In this document: piece by piece, positions 8,622 through 16,617 of the stretch
How positions within the stretch are numbered: position 1 is the stretch's first letter
How the letters are laid out: the number at the start of each line of letters is the position of its first letter
Origin: Nocardia aurantiaca
Lineage (GTDB): Bacteria > Actinomycetota > Actinomycetes > Mycobacteriales > Mycobacteriaceae
Reading direction: 5' to 3'
Length of the DNA stretch: 64,000 nucleotides
Assembly (NCBI RefSeq): GCF_009708175.1
Contig: NZ_WMBB01000014.1
Span: 124,001 to 188,000, forward strand
The notes under the pieces: model-generated
Database searches by the model: none
Seen by the model: only the letters and a program-made list of their open reading frames with translations
Told to the model about the DNA's origin: nothing
Translations under genes and position numbers: made by a program

Positions 8622-9242
8622 CCGTATGAGGCCATGACGTTGGTGACACCTTGATGGAGCCGAGTCGCTGGCGGCTGATTTCTGGCCGCGCTGTGTGGCC
8701 GGTGATAGTTGTAGTGGATGTTCCACACGCCGAGGGCCTTTGACCGCTTTTGTTCAGAGCGCCATTCACGGGCGTAGAGGAACTCTTCGGCAAGGATCCG
8801 GTTGTAGCGCTCGACCCCTTTCCGTTGTGCCGTGGGGTGTATGGCATGATTCGCAGGTGCCGTGCTCCGAGGAGTGCTCTGGCGAAATCTTTGCCGCGGT
8901 AGCAGGCGCCGTTGTCGGTGACGATCCGCTGGATATGCGTGATTCCGTGCGCGTCGAAGAAGGCCCGCGCACGGTGCATGAACCCAATTGCTGTGACCGC
9001 CTTCTCGTCTGCGAGCGCCTCGGTGTAGGCGACGCGTGAGAATCCGTCGATTGCTGAGTGCAGGTAGACGTAGCCGCCGCGGGCACCGGCGGTCCTGGCC
9101 CGTTCGACTGCCTCGCTTGCGCTGATCCTTTGCCGTGGGAGCGGCAGCCCTCGGCAGCGACATGAGCAATGGGGCGATGCTGACAACGCGCGACGAGCCT
9201 CCGGCGCCCTTCGACGGACAGCGGTGAATTACGGTGGGTCAC
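8618..9242 (-). mobile_element. IS481-family transposase relic, deleted and frameshifted
   Basis: Three pieces of an IS481 transposase lie in order on the minus strand but in different frames. They are the N-terminal HTH start (MTHRNSPLSVEGRRRLVARC, from 9242), the DDE core (GYVYLHSAIDGFSRVAYTEAL, then IVTDNGACYRGKDFARAL) and the C-terminus (VERYNRILAEEFLYAREW, then NYHRPHSAARNQPPATRL, ending near 8618). The stretch linking the HTH and the core is missing, so this copy cannot be active. I see no terminal inverted repeats or target duplication. Its last codon overlaps the MFS stop. It marks an old insertion next to DUF2332. Confidence 0.85.
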
Positions 9243-9254
9243 AGCACGGGTCTC

Positions 9255-10268
9255 TTACCGGTCTGCGCGACAAGCGGTGTCATCTCGGTGATCGTCAAGC
9301 AACATCATCGTGTGACCGTGTCCGTCGGCGAGTACGAGTGGGACTTGATCGAGTGAACCGACGAAGAGTGTGGTCGGAGCGAGTGGTTCGACGATCGTCC
9401 GTGCGGTCTCGACGATGCCGCGGCCTTCGAAGCTGATCCAGCGGGCACGCGTCCGTCTGATGGCTTCGACTGTCGCGGCGCGATCGTCGGGGCTCAGATA
9501 GCCGAGCGTGGCGGAGTGGACGATCACAGGAGTGGTATCGGGGGGCGCGTCGGCCACGAGTGCCTCGATCTGGGCTGAGTCTCTGACATCGCCCCGGGTG
9601 ATGTGCACGGCCGATCGTGCTGCGAGGTGCAGGGCGGTCTCGAGGCGTTGGCGTCGCTGTTCGTGTTCGGGCCAGGTAAGGGCGGTCAGCCACGCACACG
9701 TGTCGGAGTCTGCCGGATCGAGCGGGTTGAGGTCGATGCCGGCCCTCCACTCGATCTGTGGTGGCGTGAGCTTCGGTGGCAGGTGTCCTGCCGTGATATC
9801 GCACTCGATCAGCAGGTCGCTACGTCCTGTCGGCGGGACGACCATCGTTCCGTCGGAGTAGTGGTAGTTGTATAGATCGGGAATCATGCACAGTCCGGCC
9901 GAGGCTCCGAGCTCGATCAACGCAATCGGCCCACCAATGCGGTGTAGCAGTGGCAGTAGAACGGCGCATCGCGCCGCTTCGTTCGTCTGGGTTGATCGCA
10001 GCAGGATGGTCTGCTCGACATCGCGCCAGATCTCGAGCAGTCCGTTGCGCAAGGAGGTTTCGTCGCCCGGTGTGGCACCGTGCCAGCGGAGGGCCGCGAA
10101 CACCAGGTTCGGCTGTCGCTTGTGCGCAGGAAGAGTTGCCAACTGTCGCTGAAGGATCGGGTCATCGGCCACGAGGTGGGCCCATGCTTCCAACGTTGGC
10201 GAACTGCCGTGAGCCTGCTGTTCAGCGAACTGTCGATACCGTTGGCCAATCTGAGTGTGCTCGTCCAT
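9255..10268 (-). CDS. DUF2332 family protein
   Basis: A 337-residue soluble protein matching the actinobacterial DUF2332 family. Marks include the N-terminal YRQFAEQQAHGSSPTLEAWA, the central LLHRIGGPIALIELGASAGLCM with a methyltransferase-like glycine-rich turn, and the C-terminal HSATLGYLSPDDRAATVEAIRR. The fold looks like a degenerate SAM-binding domain, but no activity is established for the family. It lies 69 bp after the helix-turn-helix/citrate-synthase gene on the same strand and is probably cotranscribed with it, which makes a functional pair possible. Confidence 0.8.
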   Translation of the reverse strand: MDEHTQIGQRYRQFAEQQAHGSSPTLEAWAHLVADDPILQRQLATLPAHKRQPNLVFAALRWHGATPGDETSLRNGLLEIWRDVEQTILLRSTQTNEAARCAVLLPLLHRIGGPIALIELGASAGLCMIPDLYNYHYSDGTMVVPPTGRSDLLIECDITAGHLPPKLTPPQIEWRAGIDLNPLDPADSDTCAWLTALTWPEHEQRRQRLETALHLAARSAVHITRGDVRDSAQIEALVADAPPDTTPVIVHSATLGYLSPDDRAATVEAIRRTRARWISFEGRGIVETARTIVEPLAPTTLFVGSLDQVPLVLADGHGHTMMLLDDHRDDTACRADR

Positions 10269-10337
10269 CTCGTCAGACTCGGCCAGTCCTGGTCAGGGCC
10301 GGGCATTGACTCGATCAACGTCTCCACCCCGTGGACG

Positions 10338-11489
10338 TCAGGGGTGGCTCGTGAGTGCTCGCATGCGTAGCCGCAGCCGGTGTGGATACTCCTCGATTGC
10401 GTGTGCTGCGAGGCCGATCGTTCGAGCGAGGGTGAACAGCACCTCGCCGCAGTTGGGATCCGCATCGGCTGCCACGGTCAGGGCCGCCAGCGCCAGGTCG
10501 ACGTTGGGATACCGGCTCTGCCTCCTCACCACTTCGATACACAGTCCTTCCACACGCCGGACAAGTTCGGCATCGAGGTGGGCGACTTCGGTGATCAGCA
10601 GCTCGTATCGAGGGTCCGGCCCGACGTAGACGCGATGCCCGAACCCCGGCAGTGGGTTGTCCCAGTCCAGCACTGTTCCGTCCAGCCAACGGCGAAGCAC
10701 GTCGCCCGCCAGCTGGATCGCCCCGGCTTGGCGCGGACCGCTCATGGCGCACTGGCCAGCGAGAATCGCCATCCAAGGGTCGGCCTGGACGCTGGCTGCC
10801 GTACGTGTGGCCAGGGTCGACGCGGTGAGTTCGTGGTCGATCAGCAGTGTCAGCGCCACGTCGAAACAGCGGACGAGGGCTGGTGTGGTCGCCGACCTTG
10901 CGAGCGCACTGCTCAGCCGAGCGGCGACCGATCCGGATTCCAAGGTGAGTCCGGTGATTGCGACGCAGCCAGCTTCGACGGCTGTCATGGCCACGGACAC
11001 GCAATGGATGGCGCTGGTGTTGCCGCGGTCGGGATCGGTCGCTGCGGCCGTGAGCACAGCTGCGCGGATGGCATCACTGCGGCGACTTGCTGTTTCCACC
11101 GGCAGAGGGTCCGACGCTTCGGGGATCAGTGCAGGCTGTGGCTGGTACCTGTCGGTTTGAAGTACCAGTGCCGCCGCATCCTCGAATGATCCACGATCGA
11201 CAAGGTCGGCAATGGAATGACCGCGAAAGGCCAGCCGTCCCTCGGGATCCAGTGCGGACACATCGGACTCGATCAGCACCGTGAGGACTCCGGCACGGGC
11301 ACGCGACCGCTCGGCGGCGAGCGCGACAATGTGCGATCGGTCGAACCTTGATACCCGGCGCCCATCGTTGTCATGGGCCACGTCCCGAGGAACAAGTCCT
11401 CGTGAGACATATGCGTAGAGCGTCTGCTTCCGAACGCCAAGCGCAGCTGATGCTTCGTCTGCCGTCATCCAGTGACGATCGATGCTCAT
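10338..11489 (-). CDS. Citrate-synthase-fold protein with N-terminal helix-turn-helix
   Basis: A 383-residue two-domain protein. Residues 8-34 (TADEASAALGVRKQTLYAYVSRG...) form a MerR/excisionase-like helix-turn-helix. Residues from about 65 follow the citrate synthase fold: LTVLIESDVSALDPEGRLAFRG, LLIDHELTAST (His219, substrate region), GFGHRVY (His285, equivalent to His320 of the pig enzyme) and YPNVD (Asp331, equivalent to Asp375). The motif GPLHG carrying the third catalytic residue, His274, reads GPRQA here, so Gln254 replaces it. Ordinary citrate synthesis is therefore doubtful; a regulator sensing acetyl-CoA, oxaloacetate or citrate is an inference. GTG at 11504 is an alternative start. 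Confidence 0.8.
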   Translation of the reverse strand: MSIDRHWMTADEASAALGVRKQTLYAYVSRGLVPRDVAHDNDGRRVSRFDRSHIVALAAERSRARAGVLTVLIESDVSALDPEGRLAFRGHSIADLVDRGSFEDAAALVLQTDRYQPQPALIPEASDPLPVETASRRSDAIRAAVLTAAATDPDRGNTSAIHCVSVAMTAVEAGCVAITGLTLESGSVAARLSSALARSATTPALVRCFDVALTLLIDHELTASTLATRTAASVQADPWMAILAGQCAMSGPRQAGAIQLAGDVLRRWLDGTVLDWDNPLPGFGHRVYVGPDPRYELLITEVAHLDAELVRRVEGLCIEVVRRQSRYPNVDLALAALTVAADADPNCGEVLFTLARTIGLAAHAIEEYPHRLRLRMRALTSHP

Positions 11490-11504
11490 CCTGAGATCGT
11501 CCAC

Positions 11505-11616
11505 CAGAAGGAACGAGTAGATCCATCTGCACCCGTGTACGCAAAGCGGTCGAGGTCCTCCATGCAGGCGTCTACAACGTCATGATCCGCAACAACTAGC
11601 CAGCACCGCGGTGAGT
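11505..11616. other. Intergenic, possible gene-end fragment
   Basis: A plus-strand reading of 11531-11600 gives a protein-like tail (RKAVEVLHAGVYNVMIRNN, then a stop) with no start. It could be the end of a lost gene; I do not recognise it. Otherwise nothing is seen. Confidence 0.3.
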
Positions 11617-12189
11617 TCACTTGCCCCGGATAGCCTCCACGGCGGTGAGCAGCGAATCGCCGTCCAGCAGTTCGACGGTCGGCGCGATCACCTTCTGGAT
11701 GGCGAGTCCTTGGAAGAGCAGGAACAGGAGCTTTCCGACCGCGGCGGCCTGATCCTTACTCAGGTCCGGATGTGCCGCATGGATGGCCTCGGCGATACCG
11801 CGGTGCGCGACCGCGCTCGCCTCGGCCATGTAGACCTGCTGTGCTGGATCCCGCGCGATCTGGATGCCGTTCTCGGTGCTCAACAGCAGACCGTCGCGGT
11901 TGCGCTGCGCGACGTCGATGAAGCCGTTCCAGATCGCGGCCAGGGACTCCCACAGCGAGCGCCCCTCTCCCGCGTCGCGAATGGCCGCCTCCATGCCGTC
12001 ACCGATCTCGGTGCCGATACCCACGGTGATGGCCTCGGTGACCAATTGATCCTTGGAACCGAAGTGATAACCGATCGCGGCCAGGCTCACGCCGGCGGCC
12101 TTGGCGATATCCCGGGCGGTCACTTTGGCGAGGCCGCGTTCCAGGACGGCCTGGCGCGCGCCTGCCAAGAGATCTTCTCGATTTCCCAT
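11617..12189 (-). CDS. TetR family transcriptional regulator
   Basis: A 190-residue TetR-type repressor. The N-terminal domain is typical: ARQAVLERGLAKVTARDIAK, AAGVSLAAIGYHFGSKDQLV (helix-turn-helix, residues about 24-48). The ligand domain contains an unremarkable helical bundle. It is divergent from the nucleoside hydrolase gene, and an imperfect 22-bp palindrome sits 18 bp from its start codon, the usual place for an autoregulatory operator. The likely target is the hydrolase/amidohydrolase pair and itself. The inducer is unknown. Confidence 0.92.
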   Translation of the reverse strand: MGNREDLLAGARQAVLERGLAKVTARDIAKAAGVSLAAIGYHFGSKDQLVTEAITVGIGTEIGDGMEAAIRDAGEGRSLWESLAAIWNGFIDVAQRNRDGLLLSTENGIQIARDPAQQVYMAEASAVAHRGIAEAIHAAHPDLSKDQAAAVGKLLFLLFQGLAIQKVIAPTVELLDGDSLLTAVEAIRGK

Positions 12190-12206
12190 AACTCCACCCT
12201 ACCAAC

Positions 12207-12228
12207 GTCTAAGACAAGCGTTCTAGAC
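12207..12228. promoter_or_regulatory. Candidate TetR operator
   Basis: GTCTA and TAGAC arms enclose a partly symmetric centre over 22 bp, with 14 of 22 positions palindromic. It lies between the divergent TetR and nucleoside hydrolase genes and is close to the TetR start, so it is the best candidate for that regulator's site. Confidence 0.5.
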
Positions 12229-12338
12229 GGCCGTTTCACGGCGTGCGCTGGTACCCGTCCATCGGTGTGAGCATCCCCACGGCGGTCGTCGCCAATGCGC
12301 ATCCCGGCGACTGTGCCGGACACCGGCACCGTTCCGGT

Positions 12339-12344
12339 TACCCT
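12339..12344 (+). promoter_or_regulatory. Leaderless -10 element (TACCCT) of the nucleoside hydrolase
   Basis: TANNNT hexamer, exactly 7 nt, then GTG at 12352. This supports GTG as the true start rather than the upstream ATG at 12295. Confidence 0.55.
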
Positions 12345-12351
12345 CGAACCC

Positions 12352-13401
12352 GTGCGGCAGAAGATCCTCATGGACAACGACACCGGCATCGACGACTCCC
12401 TGGGCCTGCTCTACCTACTGGCCTCCCCCGAGGCGGAGATCGTCGGAATCGCCTCCACCGCGGGCAATGTGCCCGCGCCGCAGGTAGCCGCGAACAATCT
12501 CGCGCTCCTCGATCTGGTGCGGGCCCCCGAACTCGAGGTGGCCCAGGGCGCGCTGACGCCGCTCGCGATACCGCTGCGCACCACCGAGGACACCCACGGA
12601 CCGCGGGGCGTGGGATACGCCGAGCTGCCGCCCACCACCCGGCCCCTGTCCGACCGGTCGGCCGCGCAGTTGTGGGTCGATCTGGCGCGTGAGCATCCGG
12701 GCGAGATCGTCGGGCTGTGCACCGGGCCGCTCACCAATCTCGCGCTCGCGCTGCGCATGGAACCGCGCCTGCCACAACTGCTCCGGCGCCTGGTCATCAT
12801 GGGTGGCGCGTTCAACCACCCGGGCAACACCACCCCGACCAACGAGTGGAACGTGCACGTGGATCCGGAAGCGGCCAAGGAGGTCTTCGACGCCTTCTCC
12901 ACCGCGCCCGCGGACCGGCGGCCCGTCGTATGCGCGCTCGACATCACCGAGACCATCGAGATGAAGCCCAAGCACCTGACGCTGCTGGCCGAACGGGCCG
13001 GGAGCACGCCGGTGGAGCACGTCAGCGAGAACGATCCGCCGCAGGCGCGGTCGGCGGCCAGCAATCCGCTGGTGCGGTACCTGACCGATGCGATCCGCTT
13101 CTACTTCGACTTCCACAAGCTCTACGACCAAGGCTATCTGGCGCACATGCACGACCCATTCGCGGCGGCCGTCGCACTGGACCCGAGTCTGGCCGTCACC
13201 AAGCCCGCGACCGTGGACGTCGAGCTGGCCGGAACCCTCACGCGCGCCGCCACGGTCGCCGACTGGGCGGGCATGTGGGGGCGAGAACCCAACGCCGACA
13301 TCGTGATCGGGACCGATCCGGAGCTGTTCTTCGAGCGGCTCGTCGAACGCGTCGGGGAGTACGCGCGAACAGTGTTCGCGGAAGGAGATTCGAGCCGTTG
13401 A
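12352..13401 (+). CDS. Inosine-uridine type nucleoside hydrolase
   Basis: A 349-residue nucleoside N-ribohydrolase that cleaves ribonucleosides to ribose and base using a Ca2+ held by an Asp cluster. The N-terminal KILMDNDTGIDDSLGLLYLL matches the family DxDxGxDD calcium motif. VIMGGAFNHPGNTTPTNEWN and HVDPEAAKEVFDAF are the usual substrate-loop and metal-site segments, and HDPFAAAVALDP closes the fold. GTG at 12352 begins exactly at the family consensus start and follows a leaderless -10. The stop overlaps the TTG start of the amidohydrolase, so the two are translationally coupled, suggesting one salvage or degradation route for a nucleoside-like compound. Confidence 0.9.
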   Translation: MRQKILMDNDTGIDDSLGLLYLLASPEAEIVGIASTAGNVPAPQVAANNLALLDLVRAPELEVAQGALTPLAIPLRTTEDTHGPRGVGYAELPPTTRPLSDRSAAQLWVDLAREHPGEIVGLCTGPLTNLALALRMEPRLPQLLRRLVIMGGAFNHPGNTTPTNEWNVHVDPEAAKEVFDAFSTAPADRRPVVCALDITETIEMKPKHLTLLAERAGSTPVEHVSENDPPQARSAASNPLVRYLTDAIRFYFDFHKLYDQGYLAHMHDPFAAAVALDPSLAVTKPATVDVELAGTLTRAATVADWAGMWGREPNADIVIGTDPELFFERLVERVGEYARTVFAEGDSSR

Positions 13402-14285
13402 CCGGCGAGCAGGACATCGAGTACGTCGCCGGGTTCCGCACGCGGCTGGGGCTGCCCGCCATCATCGACATCCACACTCATTTCATGCCCGAGCAGGTGC
13501 TGCGCAAGGTGTGGGGCTACTTCGACTCGGCGGGACCGCTGGTCGGCAACCGCCCCTGGCCGATCACCTATCGGGACGAGGAGCAGGTGCGGTTGAAGAC
13601 GCTGCGCGGCTTCGGCGTTCGCGCCTTCACATCCATGGTCTACCCGCACAAGCCGGACATGGCGGCATGGCTCAACGACTGGTCGGCCGATTTCGCCGCC
13701 CGCACGCCGGACTGCCTGCACACGTCGACGTTCTATCCGGAGCCGCACGCGGCCGACTATGTGCGTGCCGCGATCGAGGCTGGGACGCGAATCTTCAAGC
13801 TGCACATCCAGGTCGGGCACTACCATCCGGCCGATCCGCTGCTGGACGAGGTGTGGGGCCTGATCCAGGACGCGGGCATCCCGGTGGTCATCCATTGCGG
13901 ATCCGGGCCCGCCGCAGGGGAATTCACCGGTCCGGAGCCGATCGCCCGATTGCTGCGGCATTTCCCGCGACTACGCCCGATCATCGCCCACATGGGCGCG
14001 CCCGAATACAGTGAGTTCCTCGATATCGCGGAAGCCTACGACGGTGTCCTGCTCGACACCACCATGAACTTCACCGACTTCTTCGAGGCCGGCGACCCCT
14101 TTCCCACCACCGAACTCCCGCGTCTGCGCGACCTCGGCGATCGCATCCTGTTCGGCAGCGACTTCCCCAATATCCCGTACCCATACGGCCACGCCCTGTT
14201 CGCATTGGAACGACTGGATCTCGGCGACGACTGGCTGCGAGCGGTCTGCTACCACAACGCCGCACACGTCTTCGCGATCGAGTAG
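13398..14285 (+). CDS. Amidohydrolase 2 family metal-dependent hydrolase
   Basis: A 295-residue TIM-barrel hydrolase or decarboxylase. Metal and catalytic segments are in order: DIHTHF (His26, His28), FKLHIQVG (His on a mid-barrel strand), PVVIHCGSG, IIAHMGAPE and the C-terminal FGSDFPNIPYP with the catalytic Asp. The TTG start at 13398 overlaps the preceding TGA stop (TTGA) and has AAGGAG 11 nt upstream. Relatives hydrolyse cyclic amides or decarboxylate aromatic acids. Coupled to a nucleoside hydrolase, it may act on a released base or ring, which is inference. Confidence 0.85.
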   Translation: MTGEQDIEYVAGFRTRLGLPAIIDIHTHFMPEQVLRKVWGYFDSAGPLVGNRPWPITYRDEEQVRLKTLRGFGVRAFTSMVYPHKPDMAAWLNDWSADFAARTPDCLHTSTFYPEPHAADYVRAAIEAGTRIFKLHIQVGHYHPADPLLDEVWGLIQDAGIPVVIHCGSGPAAGEFTGPEPIARLLRHFPRLRPIIAHMGAPEYSEFLDIAEAYDGVLLDTTMNFTDFFEAGDPFPTTELPRLRDLGDRILFGSDFPNIPYPYGHALFALERLDLGDDWLRAVCYHNAAHVFAIE

Positions 14286-14405
14286 CTCATCGGCCGAGAG
14301 GCGGTCGGCTCGTCGCGGTGAGGTCCGATGGCCGCACCGCTCGTGCGCGCATCGCAGCGGCCGACGCCCACACCCCGCAAGCTCTGATCCCGCCGATCCG
14401 GCCGG

Positions 14406-14436
14406 GCGGGCCGCGAAGATCTTCTTCGCGGCCCGC
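14406..14436. terminator. Bidirectional hairpin terminator candidate
   Basis: Perfect 13-bp stem (core GGGCCGCGAAG paired with CTTCGCGGCCC) with a 5-nt loop between the convergent amidohydrolase and oxidoreductase genes. No U-tract, as is usual in high-GC actinobacteria. The rest of the 14286-14526 gap shows nothing else. Confidence 0.65.
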
Positions 14437-14526
14437 GCCGTGATGGCCGGACGCTACAGCGCGGCCACCGCGCGTCGCCGGATTCTGTTCGCGCAGCTGC
14501 CCGGCGCCATCACGCCGGCCGCGGTC

Positions 14527-15522
14527 CTACCGGCCGGACAGCGCGGTGACACGGAGGGCGATCTTGGCGTTGCGACCGGGGCGTTCGCTGGCGGCCGCGG
14601 CCTGGGCGGCCTCGTTCAGCGGGTAGGTGGCCTCGACGGCCAGATCCAACTCGCCGCGGGCGGCCAGCGTCACCAGTTCGGTGATGAGGCGGCGACGTTC
14701 GCTCGCCCCGATCTCCTCGGCACGCTTGGAACCCCAGAAGCCCTTCACCACGGCCTGTTTGAAGATGATCGGGCCCGGGTTGAGGACCAGCGGCCGGCCT
14801 GACAGCGCGCCGAAGGTGATGAGCTCGCCACGCGGACCGAGCAGCGACAGCAGATCGTTGGCCGCCGGACCGCTGACCTGGTCCACCGCCCGGGCGATGG
14901 GCTCACCGCCGGTGACCTCCGCGACCTGCTGCTGCCATTCCCCCGACTCGGTCTCGAGCACCGGTTCGAAGCCCAGCTCCCGCAACGACTTCGCGGCCAC
15001 TGCGCTGCGCACAAGATTCAGCACGTGGACGCCTCGGGCCCGGGCGAGCTGGTTCACCAGACGACCGACAGCGCCATTGGCGGCATTGATCGCGATCCAT
15101 TGGCCGGGTTCGACATTCAGATCCTCGAGCAGCATGAGGGCGCTCAGAGGCATGGCCAGCAACTGGCTCGCGGTTTCGTCGGATACCGAATCCGGCACCG
15201 GCACCACCGCGCCCGCCATGGCGACGAAGTACTCCGCCCACGCGCCCCGCACACCTGAAACCGTCACGCGCTGACCGATTTCCAGGCCGGTGACATCCGG
15301 GCCCAGAGCATCGACACGGCCCACGGCCTCGGTGCCGGGGATGGCCGGCAGCTCCGGCCGGTACCCGTAGGTGCCGCGGATGATGGCCAGGTCGTGATTG
15401 TGGATCGGGGCGAGCGCGGTCGCGATGCGCACCTCACCCGGCCCGGGTTCGGGGACGGGCCGCTCTCCTGTGGTCAGGACATCCTCGGGTTCGCCGAACT
15501 GCTCGATGACTACCGCACGCAT
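14527..15522 (-). CDS. Zinc-independent MDR oxidoreductase (quinone/enoyl reductase type)
   Basis: A 331-residue medium-chain dehydrogenase/reductase. It has the GroES-like N-terminal domain (PVPEPGPGEVRI, IPGTEAVGRVDALG) and a nucleotide domain with AINAANGAVGRLVNQLARARG around residues 145-165. The catalytic-zinc Cys/His ligands and the structural-zinc Cys cluster are absent, so it belongs to the NADPH quinone oxidoreductase or trans-2-enoyl reductase branch. Its start is 12 bp from the stop of ohr, so it belongs to the ohrR-ohr operon. A role in removing peroxide-derived enals or quinones fits the setting. Confidence 0.85.
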   Translation of the reverse strand: MRAVVIEQFGEPEDVLTTGERPVPEPGPGEVRIATALAPIHNHDLAIIRGTYGYRPELPAIPGTEAVGRVDALGPDVTGLEIGQRVTVSGVRGAWAEYFVAMAGAVVPVPDSVSDETASQLLAMPLSALMLLEDLNVEPGQWIAINAANGAVGRLVNQLARARGVHVLNLVRSAVAAKSLRELGFEPVLETESGEWQQQVAEVTGGEPIARAVDQVSGPAANDLLSLLGPRGELITFGALSGRPLVLNPGPIIFKQAVVKGFWGSKRAEEIGASERRRLITELVTLAARGELDLAVEATYPLNEAAQAAAASERPGRNAKIALRVTALSGR

Positions 15523-15534
15523 GTTCGTCCTCCC

Positions 15535-15957
15535 TCAGTCCTCGACCACGATGACGTGGACCTCGATATTGCCGCGCGTGGCATTGGAGTACGGGCACAC
15601 CTGGTGTGCCTTGTCCGCCAGCGCGCGCGCCTCGTCCAGGGGCAGGTGCGGCAGCGACACCTCGAGCGTGACAGCCAGGCCGAAGCCGCCGGCGTCGTTC
15701 GGGCCGATGCCTACCTTCGCGCCCACGGCCGAGTCGTCCACATTCGCCTTCAGCGACCGCGCCACGGTACGCAGGGCCGAGTGGAAGCAGGCCGCGTAGC
15801 CCGCGGCGAACAGTTGCTCCGGGTTGGTGCCGATCCCGCTGCCGCCCATCTCCTTCGGAATAGACAGGGCGGCTTCGATCTTGCCGTCGTCGGTACGGAC
15901 CTGACCGTTGCGGCCGTCGCCGGTGGCGAGGGCTTCGGCGGTGTAGAGCACGTTCAT
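15535..15957 (-). CDS. ohr: Organic hydroperoxide resistance protein Ohr (OsmC family)
   Basis: A 140-residue thiol peroxidase that reduces organic and lipid hydroperoxides in the cytoplasm. Both redox cysteines are present: Cys57 in FAAGYAACFHSALR and Cys121 in HQVCPYSNATRGNI, the Ohr rather than OsmC pattern. The N-terminal YTAEALATGDGRNGQVRTDDG contains the family arginine region. Its ATG overlaps the ohrR stop (ATGA), so both are made from one message. Expression should rise when OhrR is oxidised. Confidence 0.93.
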   Translation of the reverse strand: MNVLYTAEALATGDGRNGQVRTDDGKIEAALSIPKEMGGSGIGTNPEQLFAAGYAACFHSALRTVARSLKANVDDSAVGAKVGIGPNDAGGFGLAVTLEVSLPHLPLDEARALADKAHQVCPYSNATRGNIEVHVIVVED

Positions 15958-16409
15958 CAGTGGGTCTCCTTCGATCGGTTGTGGGCGGTGAGCGCCTCGG
16001 TGAGTCGGCGCAGGGTTTCCCGCAGGTGGACCAGTTCCTTACCGGGCAGGCCGGTGATCGCGGCCGATTGCGCCGGGATCTGGCATGCGGCCGAACGCAA
16101 TTCACGTCCACGGTCGGTCAGCGTGATCTCCACGCGACGTTCGTCGGCGGTCGAGCGGCGGCGTTCCACGAAGCCCGCCGCCTCGAGCCGCTTCAGCAGT
16201 GGCGACAGGGTGCCCGAGTCCAGTTCCAGGGCCGAGCACAGGTCGCCGACGCCGCGTCCGTCGCGTTGCCAGAGCGCGAGCAGGACCAGGTATTGCGGAT
16301 AGGTGATGCCGAGGACGTCCAGCTTGGGCCGGTACATGGCGGTCATGGCCCGGGACGCCGCGTAGAGCGCGAAACACAGCTGGTTCTCCAGCGCCAGCTC
16401 ATCGGTCAT
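15957..16409 (-). CDS. ohrR: Organic peroxide sensor OhrR (MarR family)
   Basis: A 150-residue MarR-type repressor starting MTDELALENQLCFALYAASR. Cys12 sits where the peroxidatic cysteine of OhrR proteins is found. The winged helix follows: LDVLGITYPQYLVLLALW, GVGDLCSALELDSGTLSPLLKRLEAAGFV, RRSTADERRVEITLTDRG. ATG at 16409 is preferred over the in-frame TTG at 16430 because a TACCGT -10 lies exactly 7 nt upstream with a TTGTGC -35 at 17-bp spacing, giving a leaderless message. An OhrR-like palindrome covers the -35. Confidence 0.92.
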   Translation of the reverse strand: MTDELALENQLCFALYAASRAMTAMYRPKLDVLGITYPQYLVLLALWQRDGRGVGDLCSALELDSGTLSPLLKRLEAAGFVERRRSTADERRVEITLTDRGRELRSAACQIPAQSAAITGLPGKELVHLRETLRRLTEALTAHNRSKETH

Positions 16410-16416
16410 GTCCAAT

Positions 16417-16449
16417 ACGGTAGCCAACAATTAGATTGTGCACAATTAA
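16417..16449 (-). promoter_or_regulatory. ohrR promoter and OhrR operator
   Basis: Minus strand: -35 TTGTGC (16445-16440), 17-bp spacer, -10 TACCGT (16422-16417), 7 nt, ATG. The perfect palindrome ATTGTGCACAAT (16435-16446), inside a looser 19-bp inverted repeat (16431-16449), overlaps the -35, which is where a repressor would block RNA polymerase. Its AT-rich form resembles known OhrR boxes. Confidence 0.65.
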
Positions 16450-16571
16450 TTCTACCGTCTCCTCGGTCACACCCGGCGGGCTCGATAGCACGGGGCGACC
16501 GAGACCCGCAGGGCAGGTTCCGATGAACGGGAATTTCACTCGCCGACAACCGGATTGCCGGACACCACCGC

Positions 16572-16585
16572 TAGAACGCGTTCTA
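16572..16585. promoter_or_regulatory. KstR-type operator (TAGAACGCGTTCTA)
   Basis: A perfect 14-bp palindrome that fits the published KstR consensus TNNAACNNGTTNNA, the sterol-catabolism regulator of mycolic-acid actinomycetes. It lies 33 bp before the ATG of an HsaA-like monooxygenase, a family whose best-known member is itself KstR-controlled. Confidence 0.65.
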
Positions 16586-16617
16586 ATAGGGGCACACCGA
16601 ATCAGTGGGGAGATGCG

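Noticed and set aside
12717..14285. Amidohydrolase with a long N-terminal extension
   Set aside because: The extension overlaps the nucleoside hydrolase in another frame; TTG 13398 with AAGGAG is the sensible start.
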